The notes below the pieces were generated by a model. The model made no database searches, had not been told where the DNA came from, and was given only the letters and a program-made list of their open reading frames with translations. The translations under genes were made by a program, and so were the position numbers. From assembly GCF_003952185.1 (NCBI RefSeq), contig NZ_RXFS01000001.1, positions 248,001-312,000 on the forward strand: a stretch of 64,000 bases of DNA. Reading direction: 5' to 3'. Positions 25,734 through 34,658 of the stretch are shown here, piece after piece; position 1 is the first letter of the stretch, and every line of letters starts with the position of its first letter. Source of the DNA: Variovorax sp. 679. Lineage in GTDB: Bacteria > Pseudomonadota > Gammaproteobacteria > Burkholderiales > Burkholderiaceae_C.

Positions 25734-26615
25734 ATGGACAAGCTCCGCGCCATGGAAGTCTTCGTCGCGACGGTGGATGCGGGCAGCTTCGCGGCCGCCG
25801 CCGAGGCGCTCGACCTTTCGGCCGTGATGGTCGGCAAGCACATCCGCGCGCTCGAGGAGCAGCTCGGCGCCCGCCTGCTGGAGCGCACCACGCGCCGCCA
25901 CTCGCTCACGGAGATCGGCGCCGCATACCTGGAGCGCTGCCGCGACGTGCTGGCCAGCGTGCACACAGCCGACGGCGTGGCCGAGTCGCTGCGCGCCATG
26001 CCGCAGGGGGTGCTGCGCGTCACCGCGCCCGTGGCCTACGGCGCGCACCGGCTCACGCCGGTGATCGGCGAATACATCGCCGCCTATCCGCAGGTGAAGG
26101 TGGACCTGAGCCTCAACGACCGCGTGGTCGACCTGGCCGAGGAAGGCTTCGACTGCGGCATCCGCTCGGGCGCGGCCGTCGACGAGCGGCTCATTGCAAG
26201 ACCGCTCGCGCTGGCGCGCATGTACGCGGTGGCCAGCCCCGCATGGGTCGCGCGCCACGGGCAACCGAAGCACCCGTCAGAGCTGGAGGCCTTCCCGCTG
26301 CTGGGCTTCGCGGCCTGGGGACCGAACCATTCGTGGCGATTCACGCGCGACGGGCAGACGGTGCACGTGCCGGTGCGCGGCCCGCTCACCACAAACAACG
26401 GCCAGGCGCTGCTGGCCGCGGCCATGGCCGGCGTGGGCGTGATCGTGCAGGCCGACGCGCTGCTGGGTCCGGCACTCGCATCGGGTCAGGTGGTGCAGCT
26501 GCTGCCCGACTGGGAACTGCCCACGCGGCAGGTGCACATCATGCGGCTGCCGGAAGCGCGCCCGAGTGCCAAGCTACGGACCTTCGTCGACTTCGTCGTC
26601 GATCGGCTGGGCTAG
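25734..26615 (+). CDS. LysR family transcriptional regulator
   Basis: A 293-aa LysR regulator. The N-terminal winged helix-turn-helix reads MDKLRAMEVFVATVDAGSFAAAAEALDLS and continues to LGARLLERTTRRHSLTEIG; the C-terminal substrate-binding domain spans about 90-290. It has an AGGAG ribosome-binding site eight bases before the ATG. It lies divergently from the SDR/propeller operon, so probably controls it and itself. The intergenic region contains AT-rich TTTGCGAACCATCGATTTG, possible T-N11-A-type binding sequence. Confidence 0.93.
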   Translation: MDKLRAMEVFVATVDAGSFAAAAEALDLSAVMVGKHIRALEEQLGARLLERTTRRHSLTEIGAAYLERCRDVLASVHTADGVAESLRAMPQGVLRVTAPVAYGAHRLTPVIGEYIAAYPQVKVDLSLNDRVVDLAEEGFDCGIRSGAAVDERLIARPLALARMYAVASPAWVARHGQPKHPSELEAFPLLGFAAWGPNHSWRFTRDGQTVHVPVRGPLTTNNGQALLAAAMAGVGVIVQADALLGPALASGQVVQLLPDWELPTRQVHIMRLPEARPSAKLRTFVDFVVDRLG

Positions 26616-27715
26616 CGCGTCACCCGCCCCTGCACGCCTTCCACCAGCCAGTTCATCTTCAGGATCTGCTCGTCGCTCAATTGCGAGCCCTTGGCGATCA
26701 CGACATGGCCTTCGTTGTCGCGCACGTCGGCCGCAGCGGCGCGGAACGGCTGCAGCTTGCCCGCGGCGATGTCCTTCTGCCGCGCCAGCACCTCGTCCTG
26801 CACGGCCCTGGGCACCTTCGTGCCGAAGTCGCCGACGCGGATCAGTCCCTCTTTCACGCCGCCCCAGAGGTTGCCGCTCTTCCAGCTGCCGTCGAGCACG
26901 GCCTTCGCGCGCTGCGTGTAGTAGCCGCCCCATTGATGCGTGACCGCGACGATCTGCGCGTCAGGCGCGATCTTGCGCATGTCGGAGTGATAGGCAATGG
27001 CCAGCTTGCCTCGCTCCTGCGCCGCCGCCATCACGGCCGTGGAGCCGGTGTGGAAGGCGATCACGTCGGCGTTCTGGTTGAACAGCGCCATCGCCGCGTC
27101 GCGCTCCTTCGGCGGATCGAACCATTCGTTGAGCCACACCACGCGCACCTGCGCGGCCGGGTTCACCGAGCGCATGCCGAGCGTGAAGGCGTTGATGCCC
27201 TGCAGCACCTCGGGAATCGGAAAGCCCGCGACGTAGCCCGCGATGTTGGTCTTCGTCATGCGGCCCGCCGCGATGCCGGCGAGGTAGCGGCCCTCGTAGT
27301 AGCGCGCATTGGCGGTCGCCACGTTGGGCGCGGTCTTGTAGCCGGTGATCGACTCGAACTTCACCTCGGGGAAGTCCCTCGCCACCTTCATCGTCGGCTC
27401 CATGTAGCCGAAGCTGGGCGTGAAGATGAGCGTGTTGCCCTGCTGCGCGAGATCGCGAATCACGCGCTCGGCATCGGCGCCTTCGGCCACGTTCTCGACA
27501 TACGTGGTCTTGACCTTCGCACCCAGCGCCGCGTCGACGGCCTTGCGGCCTTCCTCATGCTGGCGCACCCAGCCGGCATCGGTGACTGGCGTGACGTAGA
27601 CAAAGCCGATCTTCAGCGGCGCCTTCGGCTGCTGCTGCGTCTGCGAAAAGGCGGGGGACAGAAAACAGGCGGCTGCCAACGCCAGAAAGGCGCGGCCCGC
27701 GAGGTTTTTGTACAT
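26612..27715 (-). CDS. BMP family ABC transporter substrate-binding protein (1)
   Basis: A 367-aa periplasmic binding protein of the BMP/PnrA family, which binds nucleosides or purines for ABC uptake. The signal peptide is MYKNLAGRAFLALAAACFLSPAFS (no lipobox Cys). Conserved BMP features are KIGFVYVTPVTDAGWVRQHEEG, ADAERVIRDLAQQG, FGYMEPTMKVA and WLNEWFDPPKER. It resembles the lipoprotein at 61356-62528 along its whole length. No permease or ATPase is adjacent here, so it may use another transporter. Translation starts at 27715 with GAGGA just upstream. A terminator hairpin sits immediately before that ribosome-binding site (see the regulatory entry). Confidence 0.9.
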   Translation of the reverse strand: MYKNLAGRAFLALAAACFLSPAFSQTQQQPKAPLKIGFVYVTPVTDAGWVRQHEEGRKAVDAALGAKVKTTYVENVAEGADAERVIRDLAQQGNTLIFTPSFGYMEPTMKVARDFPEVKFESITGYKTAPNVATANARYYEGRYLAGIAAGRMTKTNIAGYVAGFPIPEVLQGINAFTLGMRSVNPAAQVRVVWLNEWFDPPKERDAAMALFNQNADVIAFHTGSTAVMAAAQERGKLAIAYHSDMRKIAPDAQIVAVTHQWGGYYTQRAKAVLDGSWKSGNLWGGVKEGLIRVGDFGTKVPRAVQDEVLARQKDIAAGKLQPFRAAAADVRDNEGHVVIAKGSQLSDEQILKMNWLVEGVQGRVTR

Positions 27716-27950
27716 GGTGTTCCTCTACATGGCCCCGGAAAAACAAAACCCCGCAGCAGGCCGGGACGCCCTGCTGCGGGGTGAAGATTTTAGTTCTGAA
27801 GGCCCGGCCAAGCCCTGCACAGGGCCTCCGACGGCATGGCCGACGCAGGCCCCGGAAGCATCGGGACCACGCATGGTTCATCAGTGCGCGACGGCCCGGA
27901 GCACCGCGCGTTCACTAACATCCTTGCCTCCACATCACATCCTGCCGGCC
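27716..27950 (-). promoter_or_regulatory. Structured 5' leader of the BMP gene
   Basis: A 235-base gap. On the minus strand it carries two nested hairpins: AGGCCC at 27827-27822 pairing with GGGCCT at 27805-27800 around a CCCTG/CAGGG stem, then the strong terminator-like hairpin at 27781-27749. Such a layout is what an attenuator or riboswitch expression platform looks like, but no known riboswitch aptamer was identified. Confidence 0.4.
27739..27781 (-). terminator. Terminator-like hairpin in the BMP leader
   Basis: On the minus strand, a perfect 12-bp stem (CCCCGCAGCAGG with CCTGCTGCGGGG, 9-base loop) is followed by TTTTGTTTTT. It ends 23 bases before the BMP start codon, directly before the ribosome-binding site, so it lies in the 5' leader and not behind a gene. 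Confidence 0.75.
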
Positions 27951-28694
27951 ATGTCCCTCACCATGAATTTCGACTTCACGCCGCTTCCGCGCACACCCGT
28001 CTTCGAGGCATGCACGGTCATCAGCGCCGCGGGCTACGACCTCTTCATCAACGAGACCGTCACCCTGAGCTTCGGCACGAAATGCGCGATGGTGAAGACC
28101 AGGAACCGCGATCCGATCCCCCTGCCCTACTTCGAGCTGGCCGAGGTCACGATCGAGAACGGCGAAGTCTCGACGACCGGCGAGATCAGGCAGGGCCTGG
28201 ACGGGCGCGGCAACCCGACGCTCCTGGAATACACCTCCGCCACGACGCAACCGACCATGCAGAGCTTCATCTCGTTCATCACGCATGTCGGCGAACTGCA
28301 CCTGTTCTACCGAGGCATGCCGCCGACCGTGCTGCGCGCGGCGCTGGCCGAGCCCTTCGCAATCTGGCGCCAGCACCAGCCGGAATGGCTGGAGAAGCGG
28401 CGCAAGGTCGTGGACGCCTATGCCGACAGCGAAGGCCTCGACACGCAGACACGCGACGCGCTGAAAGGCCGCCTTCTGGCCCCTGTCGTGCCGCCCCCCT
28501 CGGCTGCACCGCTCTCGTTTCCCTCCTCCGGCTTCCCCACCGACGACATGCCGGCGCCGGGCACCTTCGATCCTGCGACGCGCCTGGGCGTGTGCCCCTC
28601 GTGCGACGCGGAGATCCCGTACTTCTCCGAGGAGTGCCCCAAGTGCCGGGCACTGTTCGGGCCCGACTCCACATGGCAGGTGCGACCGCTCTGA
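27951..28694 (+). CDS. Hypothetical protein with C-terminal zinc ribbon
   Basis: A 247-aa protein that I cannot assign. Its N-terminal 170 residues look globular and soluble, and about residues 171-215 form a Pro/Ser-rich linker (VPPPSAAPLSFPSSGFPTDD). The C-terminus is a zinc ribbon with two CxxC pairs (VCPSCDAEIPYFSEECPKCRA). The start is taken as ATG at 27951, but an ATG four codons later (27963) is equally possible, since neither has a clear ribosome-binding site. It lies between divergent and convergent genes as a single unit. Zinc binding is likely; function unknown. Confidence 0.6.
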   Translation: MSLTMNFDFTPLPRTPVFEACTVISAAGYDLFINETVTLSFGTKCAMVKTRNRDPIPLPYFELAEVTIENGEVSTTGEIRQGLDGRGNPTLLEYTSATTQPTMQSFISFITHVGELHLFYRGMPPTVLRAALAEPFAIWRQHQPEWLEKRRKVVDAYADSEGLDTQTRDALKGRLLAPVVPPPSAAPLSFPSSGFPTDDMPAPGTFDPATRLGVCPSCDAEIPYFSEECPKCRALFGPDSTWQVRPL

Positions 28695-28773
28695 CACCGG
28701 GGGGCGGTCGCGGAACGCCTGGGTCACATCCTCCTTGTGGACGACAGCCGGCCCCGCCAGCTGAACGCAGGGG

Positions 28774-29598
28774 TCATGCCCGTGCCGTGCCGGCGCCATA
28801 GCGCGCCGCGGGAAGGGTGTTGGACAGCCGCCCCGACATCGCACGCCGAGCCGCATCGAAGGCATCCCACTCCGCGAGATCAGGCAGCGCGGGAATCGTG
28901 ACCTGCTCGCCCTGGTCGAGCCCTGCGAGGGCCGCGTCGACCATGTCCTGCGCGGTCATGACGATCTCCTTGGGCAGGTGCTCCATCGGCACGCCCGCAA
29001 CGCCCCAGAACTCGGTGGCCGTCGCGCCGGGCAGCACCGCCTGCACGCGCACGCCCTTGTCCTTCAGTTCGTGCTGCAGCGACTGGCTCAGTGCCAGCAC
29101 GAAGGCCTTGCTGCCGCCGTACACGCCGTTGAGCGTCTCGGGCGAGATCGCCACGATGGAGGCGATGTTCACCAGCGTGCCGGCACCGCGCTCGACGAAG
29201 CCGGGCACGGCCGCGTAGGTGAGCCGCGTGAGCACGCTCACGTTGAGCTCGATCATTTCCTCCATCTTCTCGATGTCCGAGCCGAGCAGCGGCGCGGCGG
29301 CGCCGAAGCCGGCGTTGTTCACCAGCATGGTGATGTCGGCGCGGGTGCGCAGCGCGGCCTCGACGAGCGCGATGTCCTTGCGGTCGGTGAGGTCGGCGGG
29401 CAGGACTTCGACCTTGCGGCCGGTCTCGCGCGTGAGCTTGGCGGCCAGCGCCTCGAGGCGCTCGCGGTTGCGCGCCACCAGGATCAGGTCGAAGCCGCGC
29501 CGCGCGAGGCGGTCCGCGTACACGGCGCCGATGCCGGACGACGCGCCGGTGACGAGGGCGGTGCCCTTGTGGAGGTTTGCTGAAGTTGCGGTGGTCAT
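28774..29598 (-). CDS. SDR family oxidoreductase
   Basis: A 274-aa classical short-chain dehydrogenase. The NAD(P)-binding motif TGASSGIGAVYA is at about residues 18-29, NNAG at about 92-95, and the catalytic YGGSK (YxxxK) near residue 158, with a Ser in NIASIVAIS before it. Substrate cannot be told from sequence. It is on the minus strand, 109 bases from the divergently or tandemly placed GlxA-type gene's end (29708); both are on the minus strand, so they may be co-transcribed. Confidence 0.92.
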   Translation of the reverse strand: MTTATSANLHKGTALVTGASSGIGAVYADRLARRGFDLILVARNRERLEALAAKLTRETGRKVEVLPADLTDRKDIALVEAALRTRADITMLVNNAGFGAAAPLLGSDIEKMEEMIELNVSVLTRLTYAAVPGFVERGAGTLVNIASIVAISPETLNGVYGGSKAFVLALSQSLQHELKDKGVRVQAVLPGATATEFWGVAGVPMEHLPKEIVMTAQDMVDAALAGLDQGEQVTIPALPDLAEWDAFDAARRAMSGRLSNTLPAARYGAGTARA

Positions 29599-29707
29599 GG
29601 AGCTTCCTTTGTTTCGCCGCGTCGGTATGCGCGGCCATGGCGGAAGTCTCTTCCTGGAAGGCTATGGCGTAAATGTCATATAAGCCACCTTTCAGGACAT
29701 CAGGTGC

Positions 29708-30655
29708 TCAAGCCGCCGCGGCTTCCCGACGGGCGACCCTGCGCACGCTCTGCGGCGGTTGCCCCAGCGTGCGCAGGAAGGCGCGGCGCATGCGCTCGGG
29801 GTCGCCGAAGCCCGTTTCGCGCGCGACCACGCCGAGCGCGAGGCTGCCCTCGTCGATCAACGCGCGTGCCGCCTCCACCCGCAGGTTCTCGACCGCATGC
29901 GCCGGCGATTGCCCGGTCTCGGCCTTGAAGGCGCGGCTGAACTGGCGCGGGCTGAGGTGCGCGACCTCGGCCAGTTCTTCCACGGACAGCGTCTCGCGCA
30001 GGTTGGCGCGCGCGTGCACCAGCGCCTTCTGGATGCGGTCGGACTTGGGCTCCAGTTCAAGCAGCGCGGAGTACTGCGACTGCCCGCCCGCGCGGCGGTG
30101 ATACACGACCAGCTTCCTTGCGGCGAAGCGCGCCGCCTCCACGCCGAAGTCTTCTTCCACCAGCGCCAGCACGAGATCGATGCCCGCCGTCATGCCTGCC
30201 GAGGTCCACACCGGTCCGTCGTTGATGAAGATGCGGTCGGGCTGCACCTTGACGGCGGGATGGCGCTTCTGCAGCTCGCCCGCGAAGGACCAGTGCGTGG
30301 TCGCCCTGCGCCCGTCGAGCAGGCCCGCATCGGCCAGCCCGAAAGCGCCGGTGCAGATACTGGTCACGCGGCGCGCGTTGCGCAGCCCCGCGCGCAGGAA
30401 GCGGCACATCTTCTCGGAAGTGGGCGTGATGAAGAGCGCGCCGCTCATGATCAGCGTGTCGAACTTCGCCGTGCCGAAGCGCTTGCTGTCGGTGCTCACG
30501 CCCGACGAGCTGACCACGAGGCCGCCTTCTTCCGACAACAGTTCGACCTGGTAGACAGGCTTGCCCGCATGGATGTTCGCGAGCTCGAAGGCTGCGATGG
30601 CAGCAAGGTCGAGGATCTGGAAACCGGAGAAGACGAGCACGCCGATGCGTTTCAT
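29708..30655 (-). CDS. GlxA family transcriptional regulator (DJ-1/PfpI plus AraC)
   Basis: A 315-aa regulator with an N-terminal DJ-1/PfpI-like domain (RIGVLVFSGFQILDLAAI to about residue 185; nucleophile-position Cys in SICTGAFGLADAGLLDG) and a C-terminal AraC-type double helix-turn-helix (about 210-310, DLxPRQFSRAFKAETGQSP-like segment visible as LSPRQFSRAFKAETGQSPA). The ATG at 30655 is preceded by AGGA at the right spacing, so the longer frame is rejected. Typical targets are nitrogen, polyamine or detoxification genes; the SDR gene downstream is a plausible target. Confidence 0.9.
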   Translation of the reverse strand: MKRIGVLVFSGFQILDLAAIAAFELANIHAGKPVYQVELLSEEGGLVVSSSGVSTDSKRFGTAKFDTLIMSGALFITPTSEKMCRFLRAGLRNARRVTSICTGAFGLADAGLLDGRRATTHWSFAGELQKRHPAVKVQPDRIFINDGPVWTSAGMTAGIDLVLALVEEDFGVEAARFAARKLVVYHRRAGGQSQYSALLELEPKSDRIQKALVHARANLRETLSVEELAEVAHLSPRQFSRAFKAETGQSPAHAVENLRVEAARALIDEGSLALGVVARETGFGDPERMRRAFLRTLGQPPQSVRRVARREAAAA

Positions 30656-30825
30656 GGCGATGTCCTGAAAAGAGGTTTTGGGCGATGAAGGACGCGAGCT
30701 TAGGCTACCCATGCCGACCGCACCGGGATGAGGGCCAACCGGCGCGCCCTTCCACGCCGCGATGGGTCCCGCCGCCAATCGGCAAGCGCCAACTCGCGCA
30801 CGGCGTCCCACAATGAGCGCTCCCC

Positions 30826-32061
30826 ATGACGCATCCGACGACAACGACCGCCCCGCCCGCCGAGCAGGGCGCCAACCTCCATTGGCAGCGCAACCTCGCG
30901 GTCTGCATGTTCGGCTCCTTCACGACCATCATCGCGATGACGCTGCTGCTGCCCTTCCTGCCGCTGTACGTCGAGCAGCTCGGCGTGAAGGACCACGCAG
31001 CCATCGTGCAGTGGTCGGGCGCGGCCTACGGAGCCACCTTCCTGAGCGCGGCGCTGGTGGCACCGCTGTGGGGCCGGCTGGCCGACCGCTACGGGCGCAA
31101 GCCGATGCTGATCCGCGCGAGCCTCGGCATGGCGGTGGCGATGGCGCTGATCGGCCTCGCGGCCAACGTGTGGCAGCTCGTGGGCCTGCGGCTGCTGGCG
31201 GGGCTGCTCGGCGGATACGCCTCGGGCTCGATGGTGCTGGTCGCCACGCAGACGCCCAAGGACCGCACCGGCTGGGCGCTGGGCACGATGTCGTCGGCCA
31301 TCATGGCGGGCAACCTCGTGGGGCCGCTGATCGGTGGTGCGCTGCCGCCGCTGGTCGGCATCCGCAACACCTTCTTCGCGGCGGGCGCGATCATCTTCGT
31401 GGCCTTTCTCGCCACCGCCTTCCTGATCCGCGAAGAGCGAAAGGCTCCTTCCGCACGAAAGCAGCAAGGCGACGCCCCCGAGCAGACCGGCTGGGCCGCC
31501 GTGCCCGACAAGCGCCCGCTGCTGGCGATGCTCTTCACCGGCATGCTGCTGATGCTCGCGAACATGTCGATCGAGCCGATCATCACCGTCTACGTCGCCA
31601 CGCTGCTCGAAGACCCGAACCGCGTGACGATGATGGCCGGCCTCGTGATGTCGGCGGCGGCGCTCGGCAGCATCCTCTCGGCCTCGCGGCTGGGCAGGCT
31701 GGCCGACCGCGTGGGGCATTGGAACGTGATCGTCGGCTGTCTCGCGGTGTCGGCGCTGCTGCTGGTGCCGCAGGCATTCGTCACGTCGGGCTGGCAGCTG
31801 GTGGTGCTGCGCTTTCTCATGGGGCTGTCGCTCGGCGGGCTGCTGCCTTGCATCGCGAGCGTGATCCGCCACAACGTGCCCGAGCGGGTAGCCGGCAACA
31901 TGCTGGGCTACTCGACCTCGGCGCAGTATGCGGGCCAGGTCGCGGGACCGCTTCTGGGCGGCTTCGTGGGCGGGCATGTCGGCATGCGCGCCGTGTTCCT
32001 CGGCACCAGCGTGCTGATGGCAGCGGGCGCCGCGTGGAACTGGCTGGCGAAGCGGCGCTGA
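30826..32061 (+). CDS. mdtG: MdtG-like MFS multidrug exporter
   Basis: A 411-aa major facilitator with 12 predicted helices, strongly resembling E. coli MdtG. Shared features are MTLLLPFLPLYVEQLGV, LWGRLADRYGRKPML (the MFS A motif), LLAGLLGGYASG, TQTPKDRTGWALGTMSSAIMAGNLVGPLIGG and a later LGRLADRVG repeat of the A motif. A cytoplasmic loop near the middle is Ala/Lys-rich. Likely a proton-driven exporter of a drug or metabolite. It is divergent from the GlxA-type regulator, which may control it (170-base gap). Confidence 0.88.
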   Translation: MTHPTTTTAPPAEQGANLHWQRNLAVCMFGSFTTIIAMTLLLPFLPLYVEQLGVKDHAAIVQWSGAAYGATFLSAALVAPLWGRLADRYGRKPMLIRASLGMAVAMALIGLAANVWQLVGLRLLAGLLGGYASGSMVLVATQTPKDRTGWALGTMSSAIMAGNLVGPLIGGALPPLVGIRNTFFAAGAIIFVAFLATAFLIREERKAPSARKQQGDAPEQTGWAAVPDKRPLLAMLFTGMLLMLANMSIEPIITVYVATLLEDPNRVTMMAGLVMSAAALGSILSASRLGRLADRVGHWNVIVGCLAVSALLLVPQAFVTSGWQLVVLRFLMGLSLGGLLPCIASVIRHNVPERVAGNMLGYSTSAQYAGQVAGPLLGGFVGGHVGMRAVFLGTSVLMAAGAAWNWLAKRR

Positions 32062-32082
32062 CGAGGCGCCGCCCCGGCCTCC

Positions 32083-34515
32083 TCACTCGCGGATGGTCAC
32101 GCTGCTGTAGGCGGCGTCGGCCTTGATCTCCGATTCGGAGAACGGCAGGCGCAGCCAATTCCCGGCGCTGTAGGCGCGCGTGTAGTCGGCATGGTGCAGC
32201 GACGCCGGATCGTCCGACAGCGAGAAAGTCAGGAAGGTACGAGCCTCCACGCCGCCCGCGGGGAAGCGCACGATCTGCATGTAGCTGTTGCCGTTGGGGT
32301 TGTCGTCCATCGTGTAGCCGCTCTTGTCGAGGCGGTGCTCCGAGCACAGCACGGTGAAGTAACCCTGGCCGTCGCAGCCGCCCGACAGCGGAATCTTCTT
32401 GCCGTTGCGCGTCACGAACAGGACATCGCCGCGCGGCGCGTCGAGCGCGAAGCCGCTGGCCTGCACATGCAGCACGGCCGCGCCGAAGGCCTGGCGCAGG
32501 TCTTCGGCGGCCGAGGCCTTGAGCCCGCGCGGCGTGGCGATCGGGTCGCTCGCGCTGAAGGGCACTTCGTAGAGCCTGTCGGCGGGCAGGCGCGCGGCGC
32601 GTGCCCAGAACTCGTCCCACACATGGGCGCCGCGCGCCGAAGCCAGGCCGGTGTTGTCCCATGCCTTCAGCACTGCGCAAGCGGGGCCGGTGTCGACGCC
32701 GCGTGGCGCCGAGAACGACTCGCCCGTCTGCGCGTCGCCCTTGACCTCGATGCGGGGCACGCCGCACACCATCGCCAGCGCGGGGGTCTTGAACAGCTCG
32801 GCGGTGTGGGCGCGGCTGCCGAGCGTCGCGCGCTCGACGGCATCCACCGTCGCGCCCTTGGCAGCGCCCTTGGCAGCGCCCTGCGCAATGAGATGGCCCA
32901 GCCGCGTACGGAAGGTCTGCGCGTCGCTGCCCGCCGGGCCGAAGATGGCCGGGTAGCCCGTGAGCGGCGCCTTCGGATTGGCGAGCCAGTAGCTGTCGTT
33001 CATGTTGGCGACGTAGTCGTCGCGCAGCAGGCTCGGCATGCGCGAGGGGCCGATGGCGCCCTTCTGCACGGAGTCGGCATCGCTTTGCCAGTCGCAGGCG
33101 CTGCGCGAGCCGTCGAACACCGGCACGCGCGGCAGCACCGCCGCCATCGCCTTGCCGGCAGGCGTGGTGCAGTTCGCCACCTGCTCAGGCGACACGTTGG
33201 GCACGGCGCCGATGTCCGCATACCAGGCCTTGGCGCTGCCACGGCCCACGGCCACGGTGTTGACCCAGGGGATGGCAGCTTCCTCGCGCTGCGTGGCGAT
33301 GAGCTCGTCGAGCGACTTCGCCTGCGCCCAGCGCAGCCACGTGCGGAAGGTGCGGAAGTTGTCGGCGTTGATGTCGCGGATGGCGAAGGCCGCCGACTGG
33401 TTCCAGGCCAGCGCCGGATTGATCGCGCCCAGGTTCACGAGCGGCCCGTACTCCGATGTGTACAGCGTGCGCGTCACCGGCTCGACCTTGCCCGATGCCT
33501 GCTTCACGTTCACGGTGATGGTGCGGGCCTGCATCTTCACTGCGCGGCCGTCGCGCATGTAGCTGGTGGCGTCGCCCGGTGCGAGCTGCAGCTGATAGAG
33601 GCCGAAGCGCCGCGCCGCAGACACGGTGTGACTCCACGCGACATCGTTGTTGAAGCCGATGAGAATCACCGGCACGCCCAGGAACGAGGTGCCGCTGACG
33701 TCGAGCTTCCCCGGAATGGTGAGCTGCGCCTGGTAGAAGCGGTCCGGCCCGCGCCAGTACCAGTGCGGGTTGCCGAACAGCAGCGGGCTCGCGTCGCCGG
33801 TGGCGGCCGTGCCGAAGCCGATCACGTTGCTGCCCACGCCGGTCTCGCCGCCCACCTGCAGTGCCAGCGGTTGTGGTTCCTCGCGCGACGACACCTTGGC
33901 GCCGGGCGGCGCTGCGTTCGCGATGTTCGAGAGAAAGTTGCTGTAGCCCGCCGCGAGGTTGGTGGCGTACATGCGCCGGTAGATGTCGTCGGCGGTCACC
34001 GGCCGCACCCACGCTTCGTTGCGGCATGCCGCATGCGCGGAGGCGTCGGCCTTCATGTCGCGCAGGTACCGGTTGTAGCCGGCGGCAAAGCCTTCGACCA
34101 TGCCCTTGATGCTGGCCGGCTGCGCACGGGCCATGGCCGCGACGGTATCGGTCGTGATCACGTGCTTGTGGAAGAAGTCCGAATCGATGTTCTTCGGCCG
34201 GCCGATGGTGCTGTTGGCCGGCAGCAGCGCCTCGGCGCCGAAGAACTGCGAGCGCTCGCCACGGTAGGTGAGAAAGCCGTCGGCCATGGTGCACAAGTCG
34301 TCCTGAGCCTGCACGTAGCCGTAGCCATAGCCCGCGCCGGCCCAGTCGTCGGCCTTGATGTGCGGCACGCCCATGGCGGTGCGGCGGATCTCGGCCTTGT
34401 AGCCGTCGTGATTCAGGGAAGCCGTTTTATCGGCAATGCCGGTGCAGGCCGCAAGGGCCATGGCGACGGGCACGATGAAAAGCGGCCCGAGGCCGCCTGG
34501 AAATTTCGGGCGCAT
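32083..34515 (-). CDS. Penicillin acylase family lipoprotein (AHL acylase-like), copy 1
   Basis: An 810-aa Ntn-hydrolase precursor of the PvdQ/QuiP/penicillin acylase family, enzymes that cleave long-chain acyl amides such as acyl-homoserine lactones. The signal peptide ends in a lipobox (ALAAC, residues 21-25), so the mature protein is probably outer-membrane- or inner-membrane-anchored. The autocatalytic cleavage site is GETGVGSNVIGFG, about residue 245, with Ser as the new N-terminal nucleophile, splitting alpha and beta chains. Its start ATG at 34515 is preceded by an AGGA site. The next gene (34659-37193) is a close duplicate. Substrate unknown. Confidence 0.88.
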   Translation of the reverse strand: MRPKFPGGLGPLFIVPVAMALAACTGIADKTASLNHDGYKAEIRRTAMGVPHIKADDWAGAGYGYGYVQAQDDLCTMADGFLTYRGERSQFFGAEALLPANSTIGRPKNIDSDFFHKHVITTDTVAAMARAQPASIKGMVEGFAAGYNRYLRDMKADASAHAACRNEAWVRPVTADDIYRRMYATNLAAGYSNFLSNIANAAPPGAKVSSREEPQPLALQVGGETGVGSNVIGFGTAATGDASPLLFGNPHWYWRGPDRFYQAQLTIPGKLDVSGTSFLGVPVILIGFNNDVAWSHTVSAARRFGLYQLQLAPGDATSYMRDGRAVKMQARTITVNVKQASGKVEPVTRTLYTSEYGPLVNLGAINPALAWNQSAAFAIRDINADNFRTFRTWLRWAQAKSLDELIATQREEAAIPWVNTVAVGRGSAKAWYADIGAVPNVSPEQVANCTTPAGKAMAAVLPRVPVFDGSRSACDWQSDADSVQKGAIGPSRMPSLLRDDYVANMNDSYWLANPKAPLTGYPAIFGPAGSDAQTFRTRLGHLIAQGAAKGAAKGATVDAVERATLGSRAHTAELFKTPALAMVCGVPRIEVKGDAQTGESFSAPRGVDTGPACAVLKAWDNTGLASARGAHVWDEFWARAARLPADRLYEVPFSASDPIATPRGLKASAAEDLRQAFGAAVLHVQASGFALDAPRGDVLFVTRNGKKIPLSGGCDGQGYFTVLCSEHRLDKSGYTMDDNPNGNSYMQIVRFPAGGVEARTFLTFSLSDDPASLHHADYTRAYSAGNWLRLPFSESEIKADAAYSSVTIRE

Positions 34516-34658
34516 GCAGTGTTCCTGTTGTGTATGAGGAACGCAGCTGCGTGGGCGTCGAGCGTGCGTGGCGCGTTCGGCGCAGATCTTAAGACCGGCG
34601 GCGCAGGGCACCGCCCCGCGCGCCTTTCTTTACATTTCCGCCGCCCGCGCCCTGACCG

